Positions 51,901 through 60,193 of a stretch of 64,000 nucleotides of DNA are shown piece after piece (positions within the stretch are counted from its first letter, which is position 1; every line of letters starts with the position of its first letter). The notes beneath the pieces are model-generated. The model ran no database searches, was not told the DNA's origin, and was given only the letters and a program-made list of their open reading frames with translations. This DNA is from a virus: positions 1 through 64,000 of IMG/VR virus record IMGVR_UViG_3300008448_014963. The stretch is one strand, 5' to 3'. The position numbers and the translations under genes were made by a program.

Positions 51901-52741
51901 AATGTGTGGAGGAGCTTCTGGGGATTTTGCTTTTGACATAGAAAGTGATTCCCAAGAGAATGTTTATATTACTGGATCCTTCACAACTACAGCATATTTT
52001 TCACCAGATACTGTTGTTTCTAGGGGTGGATCTGATATTTACTTGACCAAATTCAACAAGGATGGATTATTGATAGACATTGTAACTGCAGGTGGGGTCA
52101 ATAGTGATTCTGGAGCAGATCTTATTCTTGACGACGAAGAAAATGTTTACATCACTGGACTATTTAGAGGCAATGCGGATTTCTCCCCCTACCTCGCAAC
52201 TCCTCCAGGAACACTTAACGATGCTTTCATTGGGAAAATACCTAAAGAAAGGTTTGATCCAGGTCTTAGCATAGGATCTGTACAAAGCTGGTTAGGTTCA
52301 CATTCTTGGTCTTGGAAAGAGGAAAGATTCTATCAAGAAGAATTCGAAATCCCTTTGGCTTCAACCATTTTCATAAATCCAATTGATTCTTTAATTCCTG
52401 GAAAGAAAAACCACACATGGGTTTTAACTGACACTGACACTGGTGAAGAAATAGTAAAGGTTAGAAGAACTCCATATTTCATTTGGACATTCACAACTCC
52501 TGGTTTTTATTCCATTTCTTGTCAATTACAAGACGCAAACGGAAACACTTATGAAACACAACACAAAGGAAAAGTTCGTGTTATAGACCACAAAGAAGCT
52601 TTTGCGGGAGACTTAATTCCTGAAGTTGTAAATCCAGACGACTATCTAATTCGTACAATCTACGACAACAGAAAGACATTAGGATTTCCACCTTTATCAA
52701 AGTTCGATCTTGAACAAGAATCTCAGGAATTAGAGGTTTAA
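45971..52741 (+). CDS. Giant baseplate wedge-position protein with two beta-propellers (2256 aa)
   Basis: 2256 residues, in the place of T4 gp7. Residues 1-500: wedge-like region with YLGSYKSLFNAIKFFGYYDL near 236. About 726-780: PKD-like beta sandwich. About 1200-1480: regulator-propeller blades (KWIGVENTD, LWIATENAGLIRFDGVNF, HKWIGTDNGLAYWD). About 1671-2097: SBBP-type propeller of about seven blades (NVYICGSFRGTVNFG, HLLVTGAFTGTLEL, NVYITGSFTTTAYF, NVYITGLFRGNADF). About 2124-2207: second PKD-like domain. Propellers and PKD domains commonly bind glycans or proteins, so the chain may combine baseplate assembly with host recognition. No catalytic motif seen. Confidence 0.78.
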   Translation: MVNQNLLFFDKQGEQYNFEWNGDYWEGSVLFPLVSEKLFEIEHIFVIEKFLDNLSETKYGFPHSYGVSPGTPVWRTKWESDYDGKVDVSSIIYTYELGVDGNLDAPILVEADNVEFFPEVVPGDVISSPSGLVVTSEITSSSMQINIALNSDNEGVYDRVLILEDYTDPDNPVTILRVNFHGEVEGEDSRLGVLLDNFGRSFIAEDSFIVRETDIKEPLPDFKIINEKRKELLLTGESIFPYLGSYKSLFNAIKFFGYYDLRIKEYWLNIKKDSASVLTPLQQNSQILKQLATKNLQGQDSLSLISSLLKDENEGKFKQVEIYGKKPDGSFGLKKQYEQLFPSKSFKKTSLFGLFYDINRVNDSVDEDEFGYPVVEDAFLFSPEEVLIKLFGLKERLKRDYLPLNARIVDITGEGVYFNIYKTRGWVDQLGISEIKSGIKVDFTVFPEKGYIEDLRVFYTKPNQESLLYPNINGTELGISYYGNTVDPYSFFQEYPVPSIAPFKTAIESYYQDVEEGTMPKFLGDGDYDYPGYQLFSSGTEHVLPAGCPVIITDSTFDLAWDEISATWETLDPTITTDLFDIASYTGTIQSNPGTPFQTVTSATSFELSYTFPQTLLLNIGSGNDWFSASSDNVFVRVESDTSPGNLCLGYVIPGGYDTATGLITIQVISTRGSGSYSSWNVSPTNLTFSSYSFTYFQNYVNSGGFYSWSRLPYLDFYEIEWTIYKEDDRPYYFQIRGGLPELETIVHFLPYTGDYNVKCRVWDTLNSISLGIKRSVITVGKREIELNTITRFRQSEKYDWENMPLKWESYPSQWIWPVENTDETSLISDFIQNFPEYSNNFNEGQSCEVLSKIAEVKATTTFEMGVDSVAVSTIESTLVDGGYSLAVVTTTSAHGYTTGDTVWILDSSDDPYGQFVINVLSSTTFQIPEIVITPISGGSAFGPGNIKIFADSIKIADCNFQGDIESTSSVIYSAINNSVLQPKYKIISLTDSIITSGDKTFVIQAPNDSGSLWNGKSLVVQVSGSIHASPLSTTFSGGSNQTEEYVEYDFGALPKAEMKYWGTKKLCWDTFEDFEFAKAYAHTWDMYDYHNDWLGGFDLYSLQYGDRVRVSEQTNGIVFTETDSPGNSYLDLFEAANQLNLSEDENIQRFDYVVRGYSELPEDPEGNLISPDITTTPGPRNVTSNFWAIPSYSPVIIEPTGIAWDGDGDIWVTGEDLIRFDGANFETYNSTNSPIPGIAVQTNCIKIDSNDVKWIGVENTDKPLVKINDNAPEENYAYDLTEFIDNQGNMVCPDANSSIKVIEINPQSGDIFAAFISNTSPSYNGLLYYDGFGKSWKLFTPSNSDLGDDIIRDLRLEYYSFTKWYLWIATENAGLIRFDGVNFRNFNTSSSGIPSNDVYSIELDSLNHKWIGTDNGLAYWDEERWAVWNNSTNPEISVGNFTNIVETGNGNIWFAIETAPSSSELYFFDGYFFTQVLYRNDGSTPIDPCPNVYGKSALSAPWKTIKNGETTFPRNLIFTTLAGEIGKLDYIIPHIHATSKFSGTNGWDFVYHETSTPLPKIKYVYNSAIGNNQIGFNFLVGPFYDNITLDSNIVRPEIPSVDRYSWYKPTWQRYSLESLKNQFPSLNLNDTFLYAPLRDIISGKATKESYWRNAQIERILQKKSNDLFQNFEWVVTLGSNFNDQGVKLTVDSEGFIIGIGDFRGTITLGEKSNISTVTLTESSQSVYVTKYNKVGVLQWAISLNSPGNLITSRSVTTDAYNNLYVVYEDQLSSTLELVKISPDGVQLNSLTISVPSTRFIFDVKTDKYENVYICGSFRGTVNFGPFTLTATNSNGFIAKLDFNFDYVWVKQIESSSISRVFEIAVLNEEYVYCSGIFSGIIDLGGIELTNVGSTDMFLAKFDAGSGTCLWAESLAATPTTSISTNSITLDPNGHLLVTGAFTGTLELEGQSISSFSSSSDIFVIKLLSTGKLIWMKMCGGASGDFAFDIESDSQENVYITGSFTTTAYFSPDTVVSRGGSDIYLTKFNKDGLLIDIVTAGGVNSDSGADLILDDEENVYITGLFRGNADFSPYLATPPGTLNDAFIGKIPKERFDPGLSIGSVQSWLGSHSWSWKEERFYQEEFEIPLASTIFINPIDSLIPGKKNHTWVLTDTDTGEEIVKVRRTPYFIWTFTTPGFYSISCQLQDANGNTYETQHKGKVRVIDHKEAFAGDLIPEVVNPDDYLIRTIYDNRKTLGFPPLSKFDLEQESQELEV
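50984..52240 (+). repeat. Beta-propeller (SBBP) blade repeats, protein level
   Basis: About seven diverged blades of 55-65 residues in the giant protein, each with a (N)xY(I/V)xGxFxGxxxF strand and an F-(I/V)-x-K-(L/F) strand. A different repeat family (regulator propeller) occurs upstream at about 49570-50400. Confidence 0.7.
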
Positions 52742-53412
52742 ACTGTATACTCCCTGTAAACGTCTAAGATAGAAGGAACGATTGGATGTCTATGGTTTTG
52801 CTTGAGTGAAATAACCTTAACTCCTTCTACTCTTGCAGAGATGGTGTTCATGAAATCTAATCCCGATTCCTTCTTGTTTTTAAGATCTATCTGAGAAGTG
52901 TCCCCACAAATCATGATCTTAGAACCGACTCCTAATCTACCTAGAACCATTTCCATCTGGTTCATTGTGACGTTTTGTGCTTCATCAACTACCACACATG
53001 AATTAACAAGGGTTCTACCTCTCATGAAAGGAAATGGCAATATTTCAATTATCCCTTCAGCTAGGAGTTTTTGGATTTTCTCCTTTTCGTATAGCATCTC
53101 TAAATTTGAATAAATTGGAGCCAACCACGGATCCATTTTTTCCTTTAAATCGCCGGGCAAAAAACCTATATCCTCCTTGGCTACAGTTGGTCTGGTGATT
53201 ACAATTCTTTCTACCTCTCTAGTAAATAACAAGTCTAAAGCTATCTGAACAGCCAAAAGTGTCTTACCAGATCCTGCTGCTCCCTTAAGAACATTTACAG
53301 GATTTTCTAGAATAATTCTTTTTGCTTCTTTCTGTTCGTCGTTTAGAGTGATCTTGAATTTAATAGGATTTTTAGGTTTTCTTTTCTGGGTCCAGTTGTT
53401 TTCAGTTGTCAT
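52738..53412 (-). CDS. phoH: PhoH-like ATPase
   Basis: 224 residues from ATG 53412 (an in-frame ATG at 53448 would add 12 residues; it lies in a 7-bp hairpin at 53445-53468). Walker A is GAAGSGKT near residue 46, then VITRPTVAKEDIGFLPGDLKEK, Walker B CVVVDEAQN near 141, KIMICGDTSQIDL and the final KQNHRHPIV. This is the PhoH family, a P-loop NTPase close to the RecD-type helicase core and frequent in marine phages. Its stop interlocks with that of the giant gene (TTAA). A lone minus-strand gene inside the tail operon. Confidence 0.9.
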   Translation of the reverse strand: MTTENNWTQKRKPKNPIKFKITLNDEQKEAKRIILENPVNVLKGAAGSGKTLLAVQIALDLLFTREVERIVITRPTVAKEDIGFLPGDLKEKMDPWLAPIYSNLEMLYEKEKIQKLLAEGIIEILPFPFMRGRTLVNSCVVVDEAQNVTMNQMEMVLGRLGVGSKIMICGDTSQIDLKNKKESGLDFMNTISARVEGVKVISLKQNHRHPIVPSILDVYREYTV

Positions 53413-53496
53413 AAAGAAACTCTTTTTTTCTAAGAAACTACTTAGCATTTTGCTGTTTAATAAAATGCCTGTCTTTTCCTATCTTGATTAGTACAG

Positions 53497-53506
53497 GATA
53501 TATATC
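53497..53506. promoter_or_regulatory. GATATATATC palindromic box in a divergent gap
   Basis: GATATATATC lies 17 nt upstream of ATG 53524. Because it is a palindrome it could serve the fibre operon (plus) and phoH (minus). This divergent gap shows no separate second box. Confidence 0.5.
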
Positions 53507-53523
53507 AAAAAAAGAAATCCCAA

Positions 53524-54441
53524 ATGGCAGTAACAATCAATGAAATCCTTGGAACCGATTCTATTTCGGGTTCAAGACTTACAATTAATGCTAATTTTTT
53601 ACTATTAGAGAACGCTTATAATGATTTAGAAGACACTTTTAACATTAATGTTTTAACTGGATCGATAGACGTTTCTTCAGCTTCCAGCGGTCAAATCAAG
53701 GCTAAGTCCTTCCTTTCCAATAGTATGGTCATGCCTTCAGCAGGATCTCCAACTATTCAAATTTATGGAACTGGAGCAAGTGCTGGTTTTATGGTAGCTT
53801 CTAATACGATTGCTGGTGCCACTGGTATTTTCTCAAATGTGCTTCAATCGAATGCCTTTTCAGCAACAGGTTCTGCTACGTTTGGTGCAACTGCTACCTT
53901 CCAGGCAAAAGCAATTATGGACGGAGCACTAACTTTCGGAGCTTCTGGTAGCGTAGTAAACACAAACAGAAAAGCTTCAGTTGGATCTACAACAGTATTC
54001 CCAGCTGCTCCCGGAGCAGGCGTAACAGGAACATACTCAAATCCTTATCAGTTAACATTGACTGAAAATGTGATTTATATTCAATCCGATTATGTTTCAT
54101 CTGCACCGGGTGATGCAGGATTTACCACTGGATTTTTCTTTTATGCAACAACAGGATCAGGAGCTACAGCTTCCGATATTCCTGCAGGATTTACTGTTAC
54201 TTTAATAGACACAGCAACCTCAAGTGGCTCAATAGCAACTGGAGTTACTGGACCAGGTTTACAATACTATACTGGATTCAATACTGCTGATGGACAATAT
54301 ACATCGCCAGAATTCACAACCACTGCAAATCAGTACAAATCTGCACTTACCCTCATGTGGGAACCTAGAATAGCTCAATCTGATGCCTCTGAAAAGGGAT
54401 CATGGGTCGTTCTATCAGCCACATCAAACTGGAACTTCTAA
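53524..54441 (+). CDS. Putative tail fibre or whisker-like protein (305 aa)
   Basis: 305 residues, very rich in Gly, Ala, Ser and Thr. Residues 60-150 have repeated short strands with A/T/F pattern (ATGIFSNVLQSNAFSATG, SATFGATATFQAK) like a beta-helical fibre shaft. The C-terminal 140 residues look like a globular beta tip (ENVIYIQSDYVSSAPG, WVVLSATSNWNF). N-terminal MAVTINEILGTDSISGSRLT resembles attachment domains of fibre proteins. First gene of the last operon. Confidence 0.6.
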   Translation: MAVTINEILGTDSISGSRLTINANFLLLENAYNDLEDTFNINVLTGSIDVSSASSGQIKAKSFLSNSMVMPSAGSPTIQIYGTGASAGFMVASNTIAGATGIFSNVLQSNAFSATGSATFGATATFQAKAIMDGALTFGASGSVVNTNRKASVGSTTVFPAAPGAGVTGTYSNPYQLTLTENVIYIQSDYVSSAPGDAGFTTGFFFYATTGSGATASDIPAGFTVTLIDTATSSGSIATGVTGPGLQYYTGFNTADGQYTSPEFTTTANQYKSALTLMWEPRIAQSDASEKGSWVVLSATSNWNF

Positions 54442-54454
54442 TTAATAGCATTTA

Positions 54455-56638
54455 ATGGCAAAAACCCCTTTTATAAGACCCATATCAGTTCAGGGAGGTA
54501 CATTTTATACCTTCTCTTCTGCTGCAGAGGATTTATCACTTACCTTTAATAATTCATTAAAGAAATTTAAGTTCTCAAAATATGCTCTTCTTAAACTTCC
54601 TGAATTCGGAAGTCCAACTTATGGGGAAAACTCGTTTCAGTTCGATGCTATTGATACGACATTCTTAGATGCTGCTTATGGAGATTTTATTCTGTCAAAC
54701 CCGAATAATTTAAGTCCGTCTGCAGAAATTTCTTTCCAAAACTATTGTTTGAATTTAGAAAGCACTGTTATTTCTGATGCAAATTATAATGCGGAGTTAA
54801 AAAGAAACGTTTCGGAAAGAGTTTTTTGGAAATGGGTAAAAGAATTAGGAGGAATCCGTTATAGAGCAGCCAATTCTAATGAAGTGGTTTCCACTCTTGA
54901 CCAAGTAACAACAAGTACAGTTAATGGTTTTCCATACTCAGACAAAAGATGGGTAGAAGAAGACACATATTTAACTGGTAATGGAACTCCTACTCCAAGA
55001 TATGAAAGATTAGTCCAATATATCGGAGAAATTGACGTTGTAAATTCTGTACAAAATTCAGAAAACGCATATTCTGAGGTTTATATTCACGTTCCAACTA
55101 GTGATGGTGCAACTCCTTATGTTCTTTTCAAAACCGTAGCTGATGAAAATTACTATCCGGATAGAACATGGACTCACAATCCTTCTGACCCTTTAGATAC
55201 AGAGTATATTCAAGGAAGAGATTCTGCTTCTGGAGTTTATGGTCCAAACGGGCTACCAAAATTAGCTATTTTCGACCAGGACGTTTTAGGAGAACCTGGA
55301 GTAAGTGGCACATCAGCAACAGGTACATTCAGTTCGAATTGGTACTCTCCAAGAGATGAGGCTAATTCTTATTTCAGTGATCCTTCTTTCTTCGATGCCT
55401 CAAACTATGAACTTGAAAAATATGTAGCAGCTACAGGTTTAGGCGGATTTACAGTTAGTTACAAAAGAAGCAACTTAGATGGTGTACAAATTGATTTTGA
55501 ACCATCATCTTACAAGGCAGTACAAAACTACGTTGGAATTACAACTATTGAAGAATGGAATTCAACACCAAGTACAGTTTCTTTTGAATTTAATGCAGCA
55601 CTGATTTATTATGATGTGTATGATCCTAATAATCCTACCGATTCAGAAACAAATCTTTACGGAATCTTATTCTTTAATGATCCTGAGCCAGTTTCTGGAA
55701 ATGCTGCTAAACTTCCAAGTTTCAATAAGTTCAAGCCTGATCCAATAACCAAACTCAATGGAAATTCCTATGGTTTCAAGATCAATTTAAAGTTTGACAC
55801 TGATGTTGAAAGTACTGGTGTAGAACAAGCAATTAACGATTACTCTTCTTTCTCTCTTTCTATATTCATGGATGCTGCAACTGTGTTACAGGATGCTGCC
55901 AAGAATTTGAACGACAGAACTTTGGAGATCATGAATCTCCAAGATGAAGTTGCTGCCTTAAAGGACCTTATCATCAATACTGATGACAGTAATGAAATAA
56001 AAAATAGACTAACTATTGTTGAGAATTCATTACAGGCAAATCAGGCACTGTTTGAGAACACTCAAGATATCTTATTCCTCATTGAGAAAAATAGCGATGA
56101 TATTCAGGACATTTTGCAAAATCAAACATCAATTAATATGTCCTATAATTTGGATCTATTGAAAGATGGAAAGGGAACGCAAGTAGATAGAACAATTCCT
56201 AATATCTTAAGAGTTGATGTCACACAACAGGATTATAATATAGGACCTAATTCCATATTTACAATCAATCCTGTAGCTGGTAACACAGTAGGATTAGAAA
56301 TCTATACAAATTATCTTAAGCATAAGAATAACGGAATTTCAATAACTGCAACCAATGATATAGTTATCAAAATCGATGACTCAATTACCAAATGGAAAAA
56401 AGGACAGGTTATGAGATTGGTGATAAGTGATGAGATTGATTTAGGAAATTATTCCTTAGTAGTATTAACAGATGCTCTTGGAGAATATCCTAAAAATGCA
56501 CCTTCTGGAGTTCCTTATTCTGTAGTAGTAGCAGGATTCTTAAATACACAATTCAGTACTTCTTCTTATAAGCCTATCTTTGATATAGTTTGTACTGACG
56601 ATGTGAATTTAACATTCGAAGTTGATCAAATAAAATAA
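54455..56638 (+). CDS. Tail/baseplate structural protein with coiled coil (727 aa)
   Basis: 727 residues. A beta-rich N-terminal domain (FIRPISVQGGTFYTF), aromatic surface loops (YYPDRTWTHNPSD) and a coiled coil at about 475-555 (EIMNLQDEVAALKDLI, IVENSLQANQALFEN, EKNSDDIQDILQNQ), then a C-terminal beta domain. The coiled coil suggests a trimer, as in short fibres or wedge-associated proteins. No family assigned. Confidence 0.62.
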   Translation: MAKTPFIRPISVQGGTFYTFSSAAEDLSLTFNNSLKKFKFSKYALLKLPEFGSPTYGENSFQFDAIDTTFLDAAYGDFILSNPNNLSPSAEISFQNYCLNLESTVISDANYNAELKRNVSERVFWKWVKELGGIRYRAANSNEVVSTLDQVTTSTVNGFPYSDKRWVEEDTYLTGNGTPTPRYERLVQYIGEIDVVNSVQNSENAYSEVYIHVPTSDGATPYVLFKTVADENYYPDRTWTHNPSDPLDTEYIQGRDSASGVYGPNGLPKLAIFDQDVLGEPGVSGTSATGTFSSNWYSPRDEANSYFSDPSFFDASNYELEKYVAATGLGGFTVSYKRSNLDGVQIDFEPSSYKAVQNYVGITTIEEWNSTPSTVSFEFNAALIYYDVYDPNNPTDSETNLYGILFFNDPEPVSGNAAKLPSFNKFKPDPITKLNGNSYGFKINLKFDTDVESTGVEQAINDYSSFSLSIFMDAATVLQDAAKNLNDRTLEIMNLQDEVAALKDLIINTDDSNEIKNRLTIVENSLQANQALFENTQDILFLIEKNSDDIQDILQNQTSINMSYNLDLLKDGKGTQVDRTIPNILRVDVTQQDYNIGPNSIFTINPVAGNTVGLEIYTNYLKHKNNGISITATNDIVIKIDDSITKWKKGQVMRLVISDEIDLGNYSLVVLTDALGEYPKNAPSGVPYSVVVAGFLNTQFSTSSYKPIFDIVCTDDVNLTFEVDQIK

Positions 56639-56643
56639 TTTAA

Positions 56644-59600
56644 ATGTCGAGTACCAAAAATTCGTTTGCATCTTTAATAGCTCAATTTCTAAGATTACAG
56701 AAAAATTCTCTGGAAATTATTAATAAGCTTAACGATGTTGCAACTTCTCCTAATGACTCAGTAGAGATTGAATTTCTGAAGGATGATAACACTTCAGAAA
56801 ATATTCAAATTCCATCTTATGGATTTTTGAAATCTGAGATTAATAGACTGGATCAGAATATTTTAGCTCTTTCAGGACTTGAGGATAACACTGCAAATAT
56901 TAGAAAATCTGATGGTACTGTTTCTAAAATTTATCAAGCTTCTGTTTTAAAAGATCCTTCTTCACCAACTAGTCTTCAAGTTCCAGCAACATTCAGAGCA
57001 AGAAATAATTGGTTTTTTGAATCTTTCTTAAATCCTTTACTCTATATTACAGTTGATGTTGAAAATCAAATTCCTGACAATTCTGAAAGCGTTCAGCTAA
57101 AAAGAATAATTGCAAACACTCAGACTGACATACAAAGACAATACTTCGACACAAACATTAAAGGCAGAAATGATCTTACTGATGCAGATTTTATTGCAGC
57201 TCTAGAAGGTCAAGGCATACAATATTTTGTTGATGAACAAGTTAATGACTTAGAATTAAGAACGCTAAGATACAAAGGTTCATTCGGTGTACTTAGAATA
57301 TTTGATGAAGAAACTCAAACAACACAAAACGGAGTCACTTCAACTAATACTGTAAGGAAATATAAACTTACCACTTTAAGATATACAGATACTCTTTCAA
57401 CAACTACAGATTCGAGAACCCTTACAAAAGGTGATCAACTTATCACAACAGGTGGTACCAAATACGAGATTACCTCGATTGATAACTCAGATTCGACAGT
57501 TGTATTAAGAAGACTATTTGGATTTGAACCGATTAGAATTGGAAATGATTCACTTGCTATTTCATCGAATGTCTTATCAAACAGAAGAGTGGAAGTAAAT
57601 GTTGGATTTGATGAAAGACAGGCTATTTTTCTCAAATCGATTGATGGTGACTTCAATGTAGCTTCAAGCACTTACAGTCCTGGTATCACATTTTGGTCAA
57701 ATGAGCTTCAGATCAATACCAGCGATGGTGTGAAGACTTTAGCAGAATTTTACAATTCCCAAGTTTCTGATTTTGGACAAACATTCATAGCAGCTGCAAA
57801 AGAAAAAACGATTCCTGCAGTTTTTGGATTATCTCCTGCTGCACCTGTTGTTGCACAGGAAAATTTCAAAGTTGTACAGGTTAATACACAGATCACAGAC
57901 TCTAAAGAAAATAAACTTTTCAAAGAGAAAGTACAGGTAAAAACCTCTTTAAAAAATGAAATCTCTTCTATTGACAAAGCAATAGATCAAACAAGAAAAC
58001 AGATTTCAGATCTTACAACAACTGCCACTAAGAAAGCACCAACTGCTGAATTCAAAAAGTTGAGCGACAAAATATCAACTTTAACTAAAGAAAAGGCAAC
58101 AAAAACTGATCTCTTAGCCACAACAATAACTGACTTAAATAATTTAACCACTACAACTCCGGAGCTTAAGGAAGCTCCTAAATATAGAGTTAGAGGTTTT
58201 TGGCCAATTCCAGAACCCCTTTCTGATCCTAAAACAGGAGAACAAAACATAGTTCAATTCAATATCAGATATCGATATCTTTCTCTTACAGGAAACAGTA
58301 ACGGTACAACTCAAATTGACTTTGTTGACAATGATGGAGTAAGCAAACCTGGTCAATTCTCGAACTGGACACAAACTAAGAGCGATCTTAGAAAGAAAGT
58401 TTATGACCAAAAAAGAGGTACATATGTGTGGAAGCTTGAAGATGTTAGCGATGCCAACACAGTAAACATCAACCAATTGGACGTTGCAATCTCAAAAGGC
58501 GAAAAAGTAGAAATACAGGTTCAAGCAATTTCTGAAGCAGGCTGGCCAACTAATCCTTTAACGTCTGATTGGTCAACCTCAATAGTGGTTGAGTTTCCAC
58601 CAGATCTTGCTGTACAGATTGATAACTCTCCATTTATTGAGCAGAATGTAAGTGACCAAACTTTGGTTCAGGTTCAAGCTGATTTACAAGCAAAAGGTTT
58701 AGACCAACACTTGTCTACTTCATTTACATCCGGTGATAAGTACTATGCTCACAATTCAACAGTAATTTCTTCTGGATTTTTCGATCCAAATGGAGTGGCA
58801 ATAGATTTATTCCAGAAGCTTACTCAAATAGACAATGAACTCCAGAACTTAAGATCGTTAATTGCTAAAGCAAAAGGAACTCTTGGAGTTTATATCACAA
58901 ATGGGAACACTTCTACGAAGATTAAACCAGGAAGCACTGTTAACTTCTTCGCAGGTTATTATAATGAGCTTATAGACCTTTCTAATCCGAATAATAAGGG
59001 TAAGATAGCCACTGTTACTTATTATGTTGAATTAAGAAATGAAGCAGCTACTCCTCTTGAACTAACTTCATTAATTCCTGGAGGTCAGGGTGTTAAAGCG
59101 CCTAACTCTGCTATCTCACCACCCCCATTTGCAGTTAGTAGTGATTATGATACTAATAGAAAATATGGAGAAACCCCTGTACAATTATCCGGTGTGGTTG
59201 CTTCACAAGTTGATACCACAACACCCGGTGATTTCATTCAAGCTCTTGGATACCAAAGTGGAAATGCTTATTCGCAATTCATTTATCCAAGGTATAAGAG
59301 TGTAGGCCTAGACCAGAATCTTTATTTTACCCCTAGTACAACTTTAGGCTGGACTATTTCAAACGGGTCATCTTCTGGAGGTGCGAATTATCCGATCAAC
59401 AACTATGGTATACTAATGCCTTTTGATCCTGATACAACAGCAGTCGGTGGTGCGGGAGCAAACTCAGGAGTTTGGAGCGGAACCTATTCTGGAACAACAC
59501 CAGTAGGGGGAGGAAACTTAAATGAATTCTGTATTCATATTTCTCACCCTCAAATCAATGATGGATCTGCCCTAAGTTTTACTGATTTAGAAAGACCCTC

Positions 59601-60177
59601 TGTTACTTCTTCTGGTCCAATGATATATCCAGCATTTAGACATGCTTTAGGATTTGAAGTTGATACAAACATCACTTCTGAACCAGTTGGATACGACACT
59701 GCAAATCCTCAAAATCTTTCAATTCAGCAATTGGAATTTTATGGAGCTAACTCGGGATCAACATTCGGAACCGATGATAATTCTTATCCTAATAAGCTAG
59801 GATTTGTAGAATTTGATGAATACTTATGTGGTAAGTTCTCATGTGGAGCTTATTTATTTTTAGCTCCTACAGATCACACGGCAGTACAAGTTGAAGGTTC
59901 AACACAGTTAGCAAAAAAGACACTCGAATTTGGACAAGAAAACGCGATTACAGTTCCAATTATATTCCAACTTAGAGCACAGGACAAATTAGGATATATT
60001 GGAGGTTGGAGATCTGCTGGTAACCTTAAGAATATCACTTATACCAAAAAGATAGGTATAGATATTCAAGTAAAGAACGAGGATCTTTTTTCCTTTGACG
60101 TTTTAGTTTCTGGAAGCTACACTAAGACATCCTTGGTTTCTCCAGCTTACTCACAAAATGTTATCACAAATAAATAA
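56644..60177 (+). CDS. Large tail protein with coiled coil and FN3-like domain (1177 aa)
   Basis: 1177 residues. N-terminal helix (SFASLIAQFLRLQKNSLEII), beta domains, a Lys/Thr-rich coiled coil at about 425-505 (SLKNEISSIDKAIDQTRKQI, KKLSDKISTLTKEKATK) and an FN3-like unit at about 515-665 (EKVEIQVQAISEAGW, SDWSTSIVVEF). The C-terminal part is Gly/Ser-rich with SGPMIYPAFRHALGFEV and KFSCGAYLFLAPTDH. It is separated from the flanking structural genes by 5 and 16 nt. Unknown family, fibre or baseplate role inferred. Confidence 0.62.
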   Translation: MSSTKNSFASLIAQFLRLQKNSLEIINKLNDVATSPNDSVEIEFLKDDNTSENIQIPSYGFLKSEINRLDQNILALSGLEDNTANIRKSDGTVSKIYQASVLKDPSSPTSLQVPATFRARNNWFFESFLNPLLYITVDVENQIPDNSESVQLKRIIANTQTDIQRQYFDTNIKGRNDLTDADFIAALEGQGIQYFVDEQVNDLELRTLRYKGSFGVLRIFDEETQTTQNGVTSTNTVRKYKLTTLRYTDTLSTTTDSRTLTKGDQLITTGGTKYEITSIDNSDSTVVLRRLFGFEPIRIGNDSLAISSNVLSNRRVEVNVGFDERQAIFLKSIDGDFNVASSTYSPGITFWSNELQINTSDGVKTLAEFYNSQVSDFGQTFIAAAKEKTIPAVFGLSPAAPVVAQENFKVVQVNTQITDSKENKLFKEKVQVKTSLKNEISSIDKAIDQTRKQISDLTTTATKKAPTAEFKKLSDKISTLTKEKATKTDLLATTITDLNNLTTTTPELKEAPKYRVRGFWPIPEPLSDPKTGEQNIVQFNIRYRYLSLTGNSNGTTQIDFVDNDGVSKPGQFSNWTQTKSDLRKKVYDQKRGTYVWKLEDVSDANTVNINQLDVAISKGEKVEIQVQAISEAGWPTNPLTSDWSTSIVVEFPPDLAVQIDNSPFIEQNVSDQTLVQVQADLQAKGLDQHLSTSFTSGDKYYAHNSTVISSGFFDPNGVAIDLFQKLTQIDNELQNLRSLIAKAKGTLGVYITNGNTSTKIKPGSTVNFFAGYYNELIDLSNPNNKGKIATVTYYVELRNEAATPLELTSLIPGGQGVKAPNSAISPPPFAVSSDYDTNRKYGETPVQLSGVVASQVDTTTPGDFIQALGYQSGNAYSQFIYPRYKSVGLDQNLYFTPSTTLGWTISNGSSSGGANYPINNYGILMPFDPDTTAVGGAGANSGVWSGTYSGTTPVGGGNLNEFCIHISHPQINDGSALSFTDLERPSVTSSGPMIYPAFRHALGFEVDTNITSEPVGYDTANPQNLSIQQLEFYGANSGSTFGTDDNSYPNKLGFVEFDEYLCGKFSCGAYLFLAPTDHTAVQVEGSTQLAKKTLEFGQENAITVPIIFQLRAQDKLGYIGGWRSAGNLKNITYTKKIGIDIQVKNEDLFSFDVLVSGSYTKTSLVSPAYSQNVITNK

Positions 60178-60193
60178 TAACTAGTTACAGATT

